NCBI GenBank assembly: GCA_037442385.1
Contig: JBBIQJ010000063.1
Span: 1 to 12,031, forward strand
Direction of reading: 5' to 3'
DNA from: LDYB01 sp037442385
GTDB lineage: Bacteria; Armatimonadota; Fimbriimonadia; Fimbriimonadales; GBS-DC
Length of the DNA: 12,031 nucleotides
Shown here: positions 1-6,960 of the stretch, one piece after another
Layout of the letters: the number at the start of each line of letters is the position of its first letter
Numbering within the stretch: the first letter of the stretch is position 1
Program-made: the position numbers and the translations under genes
The notes under the pieces: generated by a model
What the model saw: the letters and a program-made list of their open reading frames with translations, nothing else
Told to the model about the DNA's origin: nothing
Databases searched by the model: none

Positions 1-68
1 ATCACGCCGCGAAACTTCTCACAGATTGCGTCCAGTCGCGCCTTGAGCCTGGCAGGATCAGGTGCCAT
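1..68 (-). CDS. 5' end of an unidentified gene (truncated by window edge)
   Basis: Reading leftward from the ATG at 68, the frame stays open for 22 codons to the window edge. It begins MAPDPARLKARLDAICEKF, a charged stretch that would form an amphipathic helix. The start lies 8 bases after the stop of the gene at 77-397, a spacing typical of co-transcribed genes, which is the main reason to believe it. There is a GGAG directly before the ATG but at too short a spacing to be a normal ribosome binding site. An ATG at 75 in another frame meets a stop after five codons. The plus strand is also open here, so the call is tentative. No family can be named from so few residues. Confidence 0.4.
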   Translation of the reverse strand, partial: MAPDPARLKARLDAICEKFRGV

Positions 69-76
69 GCTCCATG

Positions 77-397
77 TTATACCTTGCGGTGCGCCTGCAG
101 AAAGTGATCGTGCCCCACATAGTAATGCACCGAATACTCTGCAGGCTTGAACCAGACGATACCGCGGGGCACGGGCGCAAAAAACGGCTCCACTACCCGA
201 TGGGCGTCCTCCAGAGCGATTGGCGCCCCATCCAGCCGCGACACAGCACAGTGGAGCAGGTCGTCTTCCCCCTCAAACTGAATTCGGTAGCCCTCCCATT
301 CCAGCCGATAGCGCTCTGCATGCTCCAGCACAATCGGGATTCCTGCCGCAATATCGTTCAGGAGCGCTTCTAGCACACGGGCATACGGTTCTGGCAT
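77..397 (-). CDS. Small hypothetical protein (106 aa)
   Basis: I do not recognise this protein. It is 106 residues long, acidic in the middle (EWEGYRIQFEGEDDLLH around residues 33-49) and aromatic towards the end (WFKPAEYSVHYYVGHDHF, about 82-99). It has no signal peptide, no membrane segment and no obvious catalytic motif, so a small soluble cytoplasmic protein is likely. It begins at ATG 397 and has no convincing Shine-Dalgarno sequence. Instead TAAAAT sits 6 bases upstream, so a leaderless transcript is possible. It is probably co-transcribed with the partial gene to its left and is divergent from gltB. The plus-strand frame over 62-373 is less likely: it starts with GTG, lacks a ribosome binding site and has an irregular composition. 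Confidence 0.55.
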   Translation of the reverse strand: MPEPYARVLEALLNDIAAGIPIVLEHAERYRLEWEGYRIQFEGEDDLLHCAVSRLDGAPIALEDAHRVVEPFFAPVPRGIVWFKPAEYSVHYYVGHDHFLQAHRKV

Positions 398-403
398 ACA
401 GGG

Positions 404-409
404 ATTTTA
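404..409 (-). promoter_or_regulatory. Possible -10 box for a leaderless transcript of the 106-aa gene
   Basis: On the minus strand TAAAAT occupies 409-404, followed by six bases and then the ATG at 397. That is the spacing expected between a -10 box and a transcription start lying on the start codon itself. No good -35 hexamer is visible 16-18 bases upstream. The TATTAT on the same strand at 462-457 is an alternative -10 box that would give a leader of about 50 bases. Confidence 0.2.
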
Positions 410-432
410 CCCCGAATTCCCTGTCGCAATTG

Positions 433-466
433 GCAGGATTTGGACTCAAGACGGTGTATAATACAC
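433..466 (+). promoter_or_regulatory. Probable promoter of gltB, with a palindromic -10 region
   Basis: A perfect -10 hexamer TATAAT at 457-462 sits in the 13-base palindrome GTGTATAATACAC (454-466). The minus strand therefore also reads TATTAT, so the site could serve both directions of this divergent spacer. There is no TTGACA-like -35 box. At the expected distance lies GCAGGAT (433-439), and nearly the same arrangement recurs before the pseudopilin gene at 8996. Initiation around 469 would give gltB a leader of about 150 bases. Confidence 0.5.
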
Positions 467-469
467 GCA

Positions 470-619
470 TCCATCGGTAGTGGCGCACCCGAGGGGGGTG
501 TGCGCCCAACAAAACAACCGCAACGGCGCTCCTTAGTGGCTCCTTCTATCGAGACAGCCTAGTGCTGCTGTCTCCACGATAGTGTCAATACTATTTTTGT
601 ATCTCAGAGGTGAAATCAG
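470..619 (+). promoter_or_regulatory. Structured 5' leader of gltB (candidate cis-regulatory RNA)
   Basis: Between the likely promoter and the gltB start, two stem-loops can be drawn. The first pairs GGCGCAC (482-488) with GTGCGCC (500-506). The second pairs CTATCG plus AGACAGC (546-558) with GCTGTCT (567-573) and CGATAG (577-582); it has an 8-base loop and a 3-base bulge, 13 paired positions in all. Short direct repeats TAGTGGC (478-484 and 534-540) and GCTCCTT (528-534 and 539-545) lie between them. A run of five T (594-598) comes 11 bases after the second stem, too far for a standard intrinsic terminator. The gltB ribosome binding site GAGGTGA (606-612) is left unpaired. I recognise no known riboswitch, including the glutamine-binding classes. 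Confidence 0.35.
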
Positions 620-3600
620 ATGCAAGCGAGGAGCCAGAGCTACGATTCGTGCGCGCTTATGGCGCACCTGAGCGCCCATCCGACCCGACAGGGAATTGAG
701 CGCGTGCTGGAAGGGCTGGAATGCATGGAACACCGCGCTGGTATCGTGGCGCATGAAAGCGACGGCATGGGGTTAATGGTGGACCTACCGCGCGATTTGT
801 GGGCAGAACAGGTCGGGGAATGGGCATACGCACCAAACTTCTGGGTGGCGCATCTGTTCGTGCCAGCAGTCCGTGCGGAGGAAAGCCTGAGCCAGATTCA
901 CGCGATTCTGCACTCAGGTGGTTGGCGCCTGCTTGCCCAGCGCTTTCACGAGGTGGATTCCAGCGCGCTGGGTGTTGGCGCCCGACGCGGCGAACCCCGT
1001 TTCGTGCAGATAGCGGGGCTACTCCCAGAGTCAGAGTCTCGCCCCGAACGCGCCCTGTTCCAGCGCCAGCTCCAGATAGAGCGTGAAACGCCCGCCCACG
1101 TGGCATCGCTGAGTCGATGGCAGGTCGTCTATAAAGTCCACGGAGGCGCCCGTACGCTCTACGCCTACTACCCCGACCTGCAAAACCCGCGGCTGACTTC
1201 CGCCATCACTATTGGGCACAGCCGATATAGCACTAACACCCTGCCTGCCTTCCAGAGGGTGCAGCCTTTCAGCATTCTGGCGCATAACGGCGAAATCAAC
1301 ACAATCGATCGCCTGCGCCGTGAGGCGCGTATGCTGGGGGTTCAACTTTGCACCGACGCCAGCGATTCGCAGGATACCGATCGACTGCTCCACCACCTGA
1401 TAATCACATACGAGCTCAACCTGCCAGAGGCGATAGAGGCTCTTTTTCCTCCTGTAGGGGCGCAGGTGGCACGCATGCCCGAACCGAAGCGCACGCGGTA
1501 CCGACATCTGCGTGCGTTCCTTGGACCCGTTGCGCAGGGACCTGCAGCGATTATCGCGCGCTGGGGCGACTGCTGCGTGTTCATGACCGACGCACTGGGA
1601 CTGCGCCCCCTGTGGCTCATCCCCACCGAAGAAGGGCTGTATGTGAGTTCGGAGCGCGCCAGCCTGCCGCTGGAGATTTTTACGGAAGACCCCATCCCCC
1701 TCGCTCCCGGCGAGAAGATTACCGCCCATGTAAAGCGAGGTGAGGGGGTGGAGTGGTTCCACTTTCGCTATGAGCCATCACACCCCCTGCCAGCTCCCCC
1801 TTCAGAGCCAACGCCAGTTCCGACTGCACCTGCACAAACTCCTGCCGATCCTACCCCACTGCCGCTGCGCCCTCGGCTCGCCCTGCACCACTTCTGCACG
1901 GACGACATAGGCTACCTGGAGCATCTCGCCCAGAATGCGGCGGAGCCAATCGGCTCGCTGGGCTATGACGGTCCCTTAGCCGTGCTGAGTCCCGTGGGGC
2001 AGTCGCTGGCAGACTACTGCAAAGAGAGCGTTGCCGTCGTCACCAACCCTGCGATGGACCGCGACCGCGAGGTAGAGCATTTCAACACGCAAACGATTCT
2101 GGGAGCGCGTCCAGCCACGCCCGATCATGCGCCTGACAAGCCGCTCCGCTTGCTGGAACTGCCTCACCCTTTCGTGCTAAGCCAACGGCATTTACAAAAT
2201 CTTGTTCCGATAGCGGAGATGGAGACGCTCCGTAGGGCGCTCGGCACGCTCAGCGTGGAGACGCTTCAGTCCCACTTTCGCACGTACTGGCTCTCCTTCA
2301 CCCAGTTGCCAGAGGAAAGCCTGACGGAGTGCCTCGACAGATTAGCGCTCTCGGCCGTGCAGGCGGTGCAGGCAGGCGCGGAGATATTGCTGTTGGACGA
2401 CTCCCTCGCGTTTGAGGAGGGGCACATGCCCGTGGATCCTCATCTCGCCCTTGCGTATGTAGACCGCGCCCTGCGCAACGCTTTTCCCGACGGCAACTAT
2501 GCCCTGCGCCGAAACTGCTCTATCATTCTTGTCAGTGGCGGGCTACGAAACCTACATGACCTGATTTTGGCGTTCAGTCTGGGTGCAGATGCGTTCTGTC
2601 CCTACCTGTTGCTGGAGGCGGGCGCGCTCTTCGACGCCGAAAGGGCAGAAGTGCCGCTGGAGACGCGCCTTACACGATTGCGCCGCCTGATTGAGGGGCT
2701 TTGTAAGGGATTGGAAAAGGTCATCTCCACGATGGGCACCCATGAACTGCGGGGTTATGGGCGCAACTTTGCTGGGATCGGCATTGCGCCTTCTCTCGCT
2801 GCGATTCTGGAGATTCCCACTTTCTGTGGCTCCGAATCGGTGGGGCTGACCTTGAGCCAGCTGGAACGGGAGGCGCGACGGCGTTACGAGCTTGCGCGTG
2901 CCGGGACGCTGTTGCGTGAACGTCGCGATGCCCGGTTCTTCCCCAAAGTCTGGAAAATCGCGGGGCAAGTTGCCGAGGGCGCAGCGCCCTTCGCGGCATA
3001 CTCCGAGAAAGTGGCGCAAACCGAGCAGGAGCTGCCCGTCGCCCTGCGCCATCTGCTTCGCCTGCGCACGACTGAACAATCGCCGATTCCGCCCGAATCG
3101 GTGGACACTTCTATCGGGCATCACCGCTACCCGTTTCACATCAGTGCAATGTCATTTGGCTCTCAGGGCGAAGTGGTGTTCCGTGCCTATGCGGAGGCGG
3201 CGCGACGGCTGGAGATTCTGTGCATCAACGGTGAAGGCGGTGAAATCCGCGACATGCTGGGGCGCTACACTCCCTATCGCGGGCAACAGGTTGCTTCCGG
3301 GCGGTTTGGCGTCTCGCCCGAAATGTTGAACTCGGCATGCGTAATCGAAATCAAAATCGGGCAGGGCGCAAAACCAGGCGAGGGAGGGCATCTGCCAGGC
3401 AAAAAGGTGACCCCCAAAATCGCCGCCGCACGCAATGCAACGCCCGGCGTCGATCTCATCTCACCCTCCAATAACCACGACATCTACTCGATTGAGGACC
3501 TCGCCCAGCTGATCGAAGAGCTGAAAACCTGCAATCCTCATGCGAAAATCTCGGTGAAAGTGCCCGTCGTGCCCAATATCGGCACGATTGCGGTGGGGAT

Positions 3601-5074
3601 TGCAAAAGCGGGAGCGGATATTATCAATCTCTCTGGTTATGACGGGGGCACTGGCGCTGCACGCACGCATGCACTCAAATTTGTTGGGCTTCCTGCAGAG
3701 ATTGGCGTCAAGGAGGCGCACCGCGCTCTTTGTGAGGCGGGGCTGCGCCATCATGTGGAGCTGTGGGTAGACGGCGGCTTGAAAACAGGGCGCGATGTGA
3801 TTAAGATGCTCCTGCTGGGCGCCAACCGTTGCGGGTTCGGCACGCTGGCGATGGTCGCCGCAGGCTGCACCATCTGCCGTGCATGCCAGACCGACACCTG
3901 CCATGTGGGAATTGCAACTCAGATCGAGAGCGTAGAGGAAGCGCTCCAGAAGGGGCTGAAACGCTTCGTGCCGCGCGACTTCGAGACCGCCGTCGCGCAA
4001 CTGTGTCGCTTCTTCGAAGGGCTGGGCGAGGAAATACGCCAGCTCACGGCGCAGCTGGGCTTTCGGCGCACACAAGACCTCGTGGGGCGCTGCGACCTGC
4101 TGGAACAAGCCTTCGGCTATGAGTGGGTAGACCTCAGCGAGCTGCTGGCGCCTGTGCAAAGTCTTCCCATACCAGCACACATTACCCGACCGCGTGGCGT
4201 GCTTCAGGAGGCTCTCGTAGCCCCCTATGAGAGCGGGGAACAAGAGGGGCACTGCGTCTCCTGTTCTCACGGGAGCCGCGAACGCGCGCTGGGCACCGCC
4301 CTGTCTGGCACTCTTGTGCGAACAGCACTCAGCGCTCCCGAAAAATCGGTTCTTGAGCGCCCGATGACCCTGACCCTGATGGACACAGTGGCTGGCAATG
4401 GGCTAGGAGCGTTCAACGCCCAGCCGCTCCAGCTGAGGGTGTATGGCGGTGCGCAGGACGGTGTGGGCAAGTGCGCTCTTGGTGGACGCATTGTCGTGCT
4501 GAAAGGACGCAATCGTCGCGGGCACTGGGTCGACGGCGGCGTGGGGAAGGGATTCGCTTATGGCGCCCAGAAGGGGCTATTTATCGTACAGGGCGTCGCC
4601 GACTCACGATTCGCCATTCGGCTTTCTGGGGCGCATGTGGTGGCTGGCGCACGGCTGACGCATCCCATCAACGACTACGAGGGCGTCGCCCCCGAACACG
4701 CGCATCTGAAGGGGTTTGCCTTTGAATATATGACCTCAGGCGTGGCGGTGGTGCTGGGCGATCCAGGTCCATGGCTTTGCGCTGGGATGACGGGCGGGGT
4801 TGTCTATGTGAAGCTGTGGCACGAGTACGGCTTTGATCTGGCGGCGCTCAAGCGTCGGCTGGCGCCCTCTGCAAAAGTGGGGTTTACCCCAGTAGACGCC
4901 CATGACGCCCAGCTCATTCGCGAGATGCTGGAAGAGTACCGCCAGGAACTACTCAAAAGCGCTCAAACAGAAGAAGCCAAGCGGATTGCTGATATCATGC
5001 ACTCCGTGGAGAATGAGTTCGTGGCAATCCGCCCGTTGAGCCAGCAGACCCACCAGGAAATCAGCACGGAATAG
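620..5074 (+). CDS. gltB: Glutamate synthase, large (alpha) subunit
   Basis: This enzyme transfers the amide of glutamine to 2-oxoglutarate to make two glutamates, the assimilation step of the GS-GOGAT pathway in the cytoplasm. At 1484 residues it has the usual family length. The N-terminal class II glutaminase domain (about 11-380) has the nucleophile Cys11 in SYDSC, implying removal of a 10-residue propeptide, and the motifs GHSRYSTNT and HNGEIN (His222 on). A proline-rich linker (about 386-419) leads to the central domain. The FMN barrel (about 830-1180) has GEGGE (871-875) and the 3Fe-4S cysteines Cys1083-x5-Cys1089-x4-Cys1094, with an extra Cys1086. The C-terminal beta-helix domain covers about 1235-1484. 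ATG 620 follows GAGGTGA by 7 bases. No small-subunit gene (gltD) is adjacent, so NADPH versus ferredoxin dependence is undecided. The glutaminase domain is divergent: EHRAG and SDGMG stand where EHRGA and GDGAG are usual. Confidence 0.95.
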   Translation: MQARSQSYDSCALMAHLSAHPTRQGIERVLEGLECMEHRAGIVAHESDGMGLMVDLPRDLWAEQVGEWAYAPNFWVAHLFVPAVRAEESLSQIHAILHSGGWRLLAQRFHEVDSSALGVGARRGEPRFVQIAGLLPESESRPERALFQRQLQIERETPAHVASLSRWQVVYKVHGGARTLYAYYPDLQNPRLTSAITIGHSRYSTNTLPAFQRVQPFSILAHNGEINTIDRLRREARMLGVQLCTDASDSQDTDRLLHHLIITYELNLPEAIEALFPPVGAQVARMPEPKRTRYRHLRAFLGPVAQGPAAIIARWGDCCVFMTDALGLRPLWLIPTEEGLYVSSERASLPLEIFTEDPIPLAPGEKITAHVKRGEGVEWFHFRYEPSHPLPAPPSEPTPVPTAPAQTPADPTPLPLRPRLALHHFCTDDIGYLEHLAQNAAEPIGSLGYDGPLAVLSPVGQSLADYCKESVAVVTNPAMDRDREVEHFNTQTILGARPATPDHAPDKPLRLLELPHPFVLSQRHLQNLVPIAEMETLRRALGTLSVETLQSHFRTYWLSFTQLPEESLTECLDRLALSAVQAVQAGAEILLLDDSLAFEEGHMPVDPHLALAYVDRALRNAFPDGNYALRRNCSIILVSGGLRNLHDLILAFSLGADAFCPYLLLEAGALFDAERAEVPLETRLTRLRRLIEGLCKGLEKVISTMGTHELRGYGRNFAGIGIAPSLAAILEIPTFCGSESVGLTLSQLEREARRRYELARAGTLLRERRDARFFPKVWKIAGQVAEGAAPFAAYSEKVAQTEQELPVALRHLLRLRTTEQSPIPPESVDTSIGHHRYPFHISAMSFGSQGEVVFRAYAEAARRLEILCINGEGGEIRDMLGRYTPYRGQQVASGRFGVSPEMLNSACVIEIKIGQGAKPGEGGHLPGKKVTPKIAAARNATPGVDLISPSNNHDIYSIEDLAQLIEELKTCNPHAKISVKVPVVPNIGTIAVGIAKAGADIINLSGYDGGTGAARTHALKFVGLPAEIGVKEAHRALCEAGLRHHVELWVDGGLKTGRDVIKMLLLGANRCGFGTLAMVAAGCTICRACQTDTCHVGIATQIESVEEALQKGLKRFVPRDFETAVAQLCRFFEGLGEEIRQLTAQLGFRRTQDLVGRCDLLEQAFGYEWVDLSELLAPVQSLPIPAHITRPRGVLQEALVAPYESGEQEGHCVSCSHGSRERALGTALSGTLVRTALSAPEKSVLERPMTLTLMDTVAGNGLGAFNAQPLQLRVYGGAQDGVGKCALGGRIVVLKGRNRRGHWVDGGVGKGFAYGAQKGLFIVQGVADSRFAIRLSGAHVVAGARLTHPINDYEGVAPEHAHLKGFAFEYMTSGVAVVLGDPGPWLCAGMTGGVVYVKLWHEYGFDLAALKRRLAPSAKVGFTPVDAHDAQLIREMLEEYRQELLKSAQTEEAKRIADIMHSVENEFVAIRPLSQQTHQEISTE

Positions 5075-5079
5075 CGCTC

Positions 5080-5829
5080 TCAGCGCCACCCCCAAGGCGC
5101 CCAGGGACCTATCGGCTCGTCGTCGCCGCCGGGGCAATAGGGCGGGAAGGTCCAGTTTTCGCGCAGGCGCGGGTCGCCTCGGAACGAAGGCTTCCGCCAC
5201 TTCACATGCCCGTCCAGCCAGAGGATGTTCATGCCCTCGTTATGCTTGTGCCAGACCTCGTTGGGCTGACCGCAGTCGATGTCGGTATCGGTCGTGCCCT
5301 GTCCTGTTGCATCGCGCTCGCGCACTTCCAGCAGCAGAAACGACTCCGTAGGCTTTTCCCACTGCGCATAAGCAGGGTAGTCTAGCACATGCTCCGAGAT
5401 GGCATAGCTCATATGAAACTCATAAGTGCGTCGCGCGGTCAGGCGCAGTCCCCATTCGGGCAGGGGGCGGGAGCGTCCCACATTCGGCGACATCACCATC
5501 GGATTGCTCGGACAACAGAAAAAGTTGCCTCGCGACTCCTGAATATCTTCGGGTTTCATGCGCGTGTAGGGGATGAGCAGGAACATCCACCAGTCTTCCA
5601 TCCAGTAGCGGTTGGGCGTGCCAGGCGACGCCTTCGCGAACATCTGCTCGTCGTAGTCTGTTAAATACATCTGAGTGGCAATCCCCAGCTGGCGCAGGTT
5701 GCTGGCGCACTGGGTCTGCCGCGCTTTTTCGCGCGCCTGGGTAAACACAGGGAACAAAATCGCCGCCAGTATCGCGATGATGGCAATTACCACCAGCAGC
5801 TCAATCAGCGTAAAAGCGCGTCCCATCAT
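5080..5829 (-). CDS. Pseudopilin-like prepilin-type protein with H-x9-DG C-terminus
   Basis: The 249-residue product starts MMGRA followed by the type IV prepilin/type II pseudopilin segment FTLIELLVVIAI. Prepilin peptidase would cut before the Phe; the -1 residue is Ala rather than the usual Gly. The hydrophobic helix (about 6-28) is followed by QAREKARQTQC and SNLRQLG, then a globular domain with a CCPS motif and, near the end, His-x9-Asp-Gly in HNEGMNILWLDGH. This is the pattern of the DUF1559/H-x9-DG families abundant in Armatimonadota and Planctomycetota. Their exact role is unknown; envelope or pilus-like assembly is inferred. I chose ATG 5829 because GGAGG lies 5 bases upstream; ATG 5826 is equally possible, and the frame extends to ATG 5856 without a better site. 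The gene is convergent with gltB, with 5 bases between stops and no terminator visible there. The N-terminal region closely matches the protein at 8996-9781. Confidence 0.85.
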   Translation of the reverse strand: MMGRAFTLIELLVVIAIIAILAAILFPVFTQAREKARQTQCASNLRQLGIATQMYLTDYDEQMFAKASPGTPNRYWMEDWWMFLLIPYTRMKPEDIQESRGNFFCCPSNPMVMSPNVGRSRPLPEWGLRLTARRTYEFHMSYAISEHVLDYPAYAQWEKPTESFLLLEVRERDATGQGTTDTDIDCGQPNEVWHKHNEGMNILWLDGHVKWRKPSFRGDPRLRENWTFPPYCPGGDDEPIGPWAPWGWR

Positions 5830-5863
5830 CCGAACCTCCATACCCATAGTATGCAAATCTGCT

Positions 5864-5914
5864 GTTTAAGGTTTTGTTAAGTTAACGGTTTCTTAAACTC
5901 GGCTTAATCAAGCC
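5864..5914. promoter_or_regulatory. AT-rich divergent spacer with inverted repeats (possible operator)
   Basis: GTTTAAG (5864-5870) and CTTAAAC (5892-5898) are perfect inverted repeats separated by 21 bases, with the palindrome GTTAAC (5881-5886) near the middle. A small hairpin GGCTT/AAGCC (5901-5905 and 5910-5914) follows. TTAA occurs five times within about 50 bases. The block lies between the divergent pseudopilin (5829) and dockerin-protein (5958) genes, so it is where a shared promoter or operator should be. I cannot assign clean -35 and -10 boxes in either direction. Confidence 0.35.
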
Positions 5915-5957
5915 TTAACGCCGCCACAGGTAGGCTTTCGCTACTGGAGACACGCTC

Positions 5958-6899
5958 ATGAGAAGATTTTGGGTTCTGGCGATAGGAGCAAGCCTGAGCG
6001 TTGGCGCGCTGGCGCAGGTGCGATTCTCTGAGGTGTGTGTGAATCCGCCTGGCTCGCCTGACGCAGGGCACGAGTTTATAGAGCTGCGCAGTTGTGTCCC
6101 GAACTACCCGCTGAACGACCTCTGGGTCATCGGCATCGACGGCGAGTATTTCTATAACCCTGGCAACATTCACTGGGCAGTGAACTTGAGCGCTTATGCA
6201 ACAGGAGCGAACGGACTACTGCTCCTCCGAGACGGTTCCGAAGTACTGTTGCCTGAACCTGCCAGCGAGACAACGGTTGTCGTCGTACCGTATTGCTTCA
6301 CCGAAGCAGGAATGCAAAACGATTCGTACACCGTCGCGCTGGTGCGCGGTTTCACGGGACAGGTGGACGACGATATCGACCAGAACGACGATGGCGTAGT
6401 AGACAATCCCCTCTGGACAGAGGCGCTGGACGCCATCGGCTGGGAAGACGGTGACGAGGCTGACGGTTCCGACTTTGTGTACGCAACGGCGCTCGGTGGG
6501 CGCGAGTCGCCTGTCGCCGACCGCACGGAAAGCAACGGCAATGTATGGGAACCTGACGCCTACTTCTGGTTCGGCGGCGAGGATTGGCTCGCTGCAGATG
6601 TGGGCAATGTGGCTGGGCAGGGATGGCGCGTTAGCCCAACGCGCTATGTGCGCTACGGCAATCCACCAGCCCCCTCTGACGGCACACTGTTCGCCTCGCC
6701 GGGCAATCTCAACCCCACCACAGAACCGCCCGTTGCAGGTGATGTAAACTGCGACGGTTGCGTGGACGATGCCGACCTGCTCACCGTGCTGTTCCACTTC
6801 GGCGAAGCAGGAGCATCGAACGCCGACCTGAACTTCGACGGCGTGGTGGACGATGCCGACCTACTCACCGTGCTGTTCCACTTCGGAAACGGGTGCTGA
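5958..6899 (+). CDS. Secreted lamin-tail-like protein with C-terminal dockerin-type repeats
   Basis: The 313-residue protein has a Sec signal peptide (MRRFWVLAIGASLSVGALA, cut likely after Ala19 before QVRF), so it is exported. The mature N-terminus (VRFSEVCVNPPGSPDAGHEF, then IEL) resembles the first strands of lamin-tail domains found in many bacterial surface proteins. The middle is rich in Asp, Glu and Gly (DDDIDQNDDGVVDN, about residues 138-151) and may bind calcium. At the C-terminus are two dockerin-type EF-hand loops: Asp262/Asn264/Asp266/Asp270/Asp273 and Asp290/Asn292/Asp294/Asp298/Asp301, each followed by LLTVLFHFG. In clostridia dockerins bind cohesins; the partner here is unknown, and cell-surface attachment or sorting is inferred. 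ATG 5958 follows GGAG by 8 bases. No enzymatic motif is seen. A long hairpin follows the stop, then the phytase gene. Confidence 0.8.
   Translation: MRRFWVLAIGASLSVGALAQVRFSEVCVNPPGSPDAGHEFIELRSCVPNYPLNDLWVIGIDGEYFYNPGNIHWAVNLSAYATGANGLLLLRDGSEVLLPEPASETTVVVVPYCFTEAGMQNDSYTVALVRGFTGQVDDDIDQNDDGVVDNPLWTEALDAIGWEDGDEADGSDFVYATALGGRESPVADRTESNGNVWEPDAYFWFGGEDWLAADVGNVAGQGWRVSPTRYVRYGNPPAPSDGTLFASPGNLNPTTEPPVAGDVNCDGCVDDADLLTVLFHFGEAGASNADLNFDGVVDDADLLTVLFHFGNGC
6762..6886 (+). repeat. Two 41-bp near-identical direct repeats encoding the dockerin loops
   Basis: Bases 6762-6802 and 6846-6886 are identical except for one silent change (CTG versus CTA for Leu). Their starts are 84 bases, or 28 codons, apart. 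They encode the second half of each EF-hand loop and the following helix. Such near-identity at synonymous positions suggests recent duplication or gene conversion within the module rather than ancient divergence. Confidence 0.85.
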
Positions 6900-6913
6900 C
6901 TCCTCTACAGCAA

Positions 6914-6940
6914 AGGGGGCAGAAGAGGCTTCTGCCCCCT
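6914..6940. terminator. Perfect 12-bp hairpin between the dockerin-protein and phytase genes
   Basis: AGGGGGCAGAAG (6914-6925) and CTTCTGCCCCCT (6929-6940) form a perfect stem with a three-base loop. It starts 14 bases after the dockerin-protein stop and ends 20 bases before the phytase ATG. The stem is GC-rich as in intrinsic terminators, but no T-run follows; the next bases are CGTCGCGAAAG. It may terminate or weaken transcription, protect the 3' end of the upstream message, or limit phytase translation. Confidence 0.6.
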
Positions 6941-6960
6941 CGTCGCGAAAGAAAAACAAG

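Noticed and set aside
528..545. Twin CTCCTT sequences as a sequestering partner of the gltB ribosome binding site
   Set aside because: They resemble an anti-Shine-Dalgarno sequence, but they do not pair well with the actual site GAGGTGA at 606-612.
546..598. Intrinsic terminator in the gltB leader
   Set aside because: The T5 run is 11 bases beyond the stem, not adjacent to it, so it does not meet the usual form; kept only as part of a structured leader.
3461..4270. Long minus-strand open frame (269 codons) opposite gltB
   Set aside because: It lies wholly within the conserved FMN and Fe-S coding region of gltB, has no recognisable domain, and is expected by chance in GC-rich DNA. Other long antisense frames in gltB (1031-1762, 2552-3139) were rejected for the same reason.
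6762..6886. CRISPR-like or mobile repeat
   Set aside because: There are only two copies, in frame within a coding sequence, explained by the duplicated dockerin loop.
6853..6960. Longer phytase reading frame starting at 6853
   Set aside because: It overlaps the dockerin repeats in another frame and the hairpin, adds a low-complexity stretch rich in Ser, Ala and Lys with no signal-peptide character, and has no binding site.
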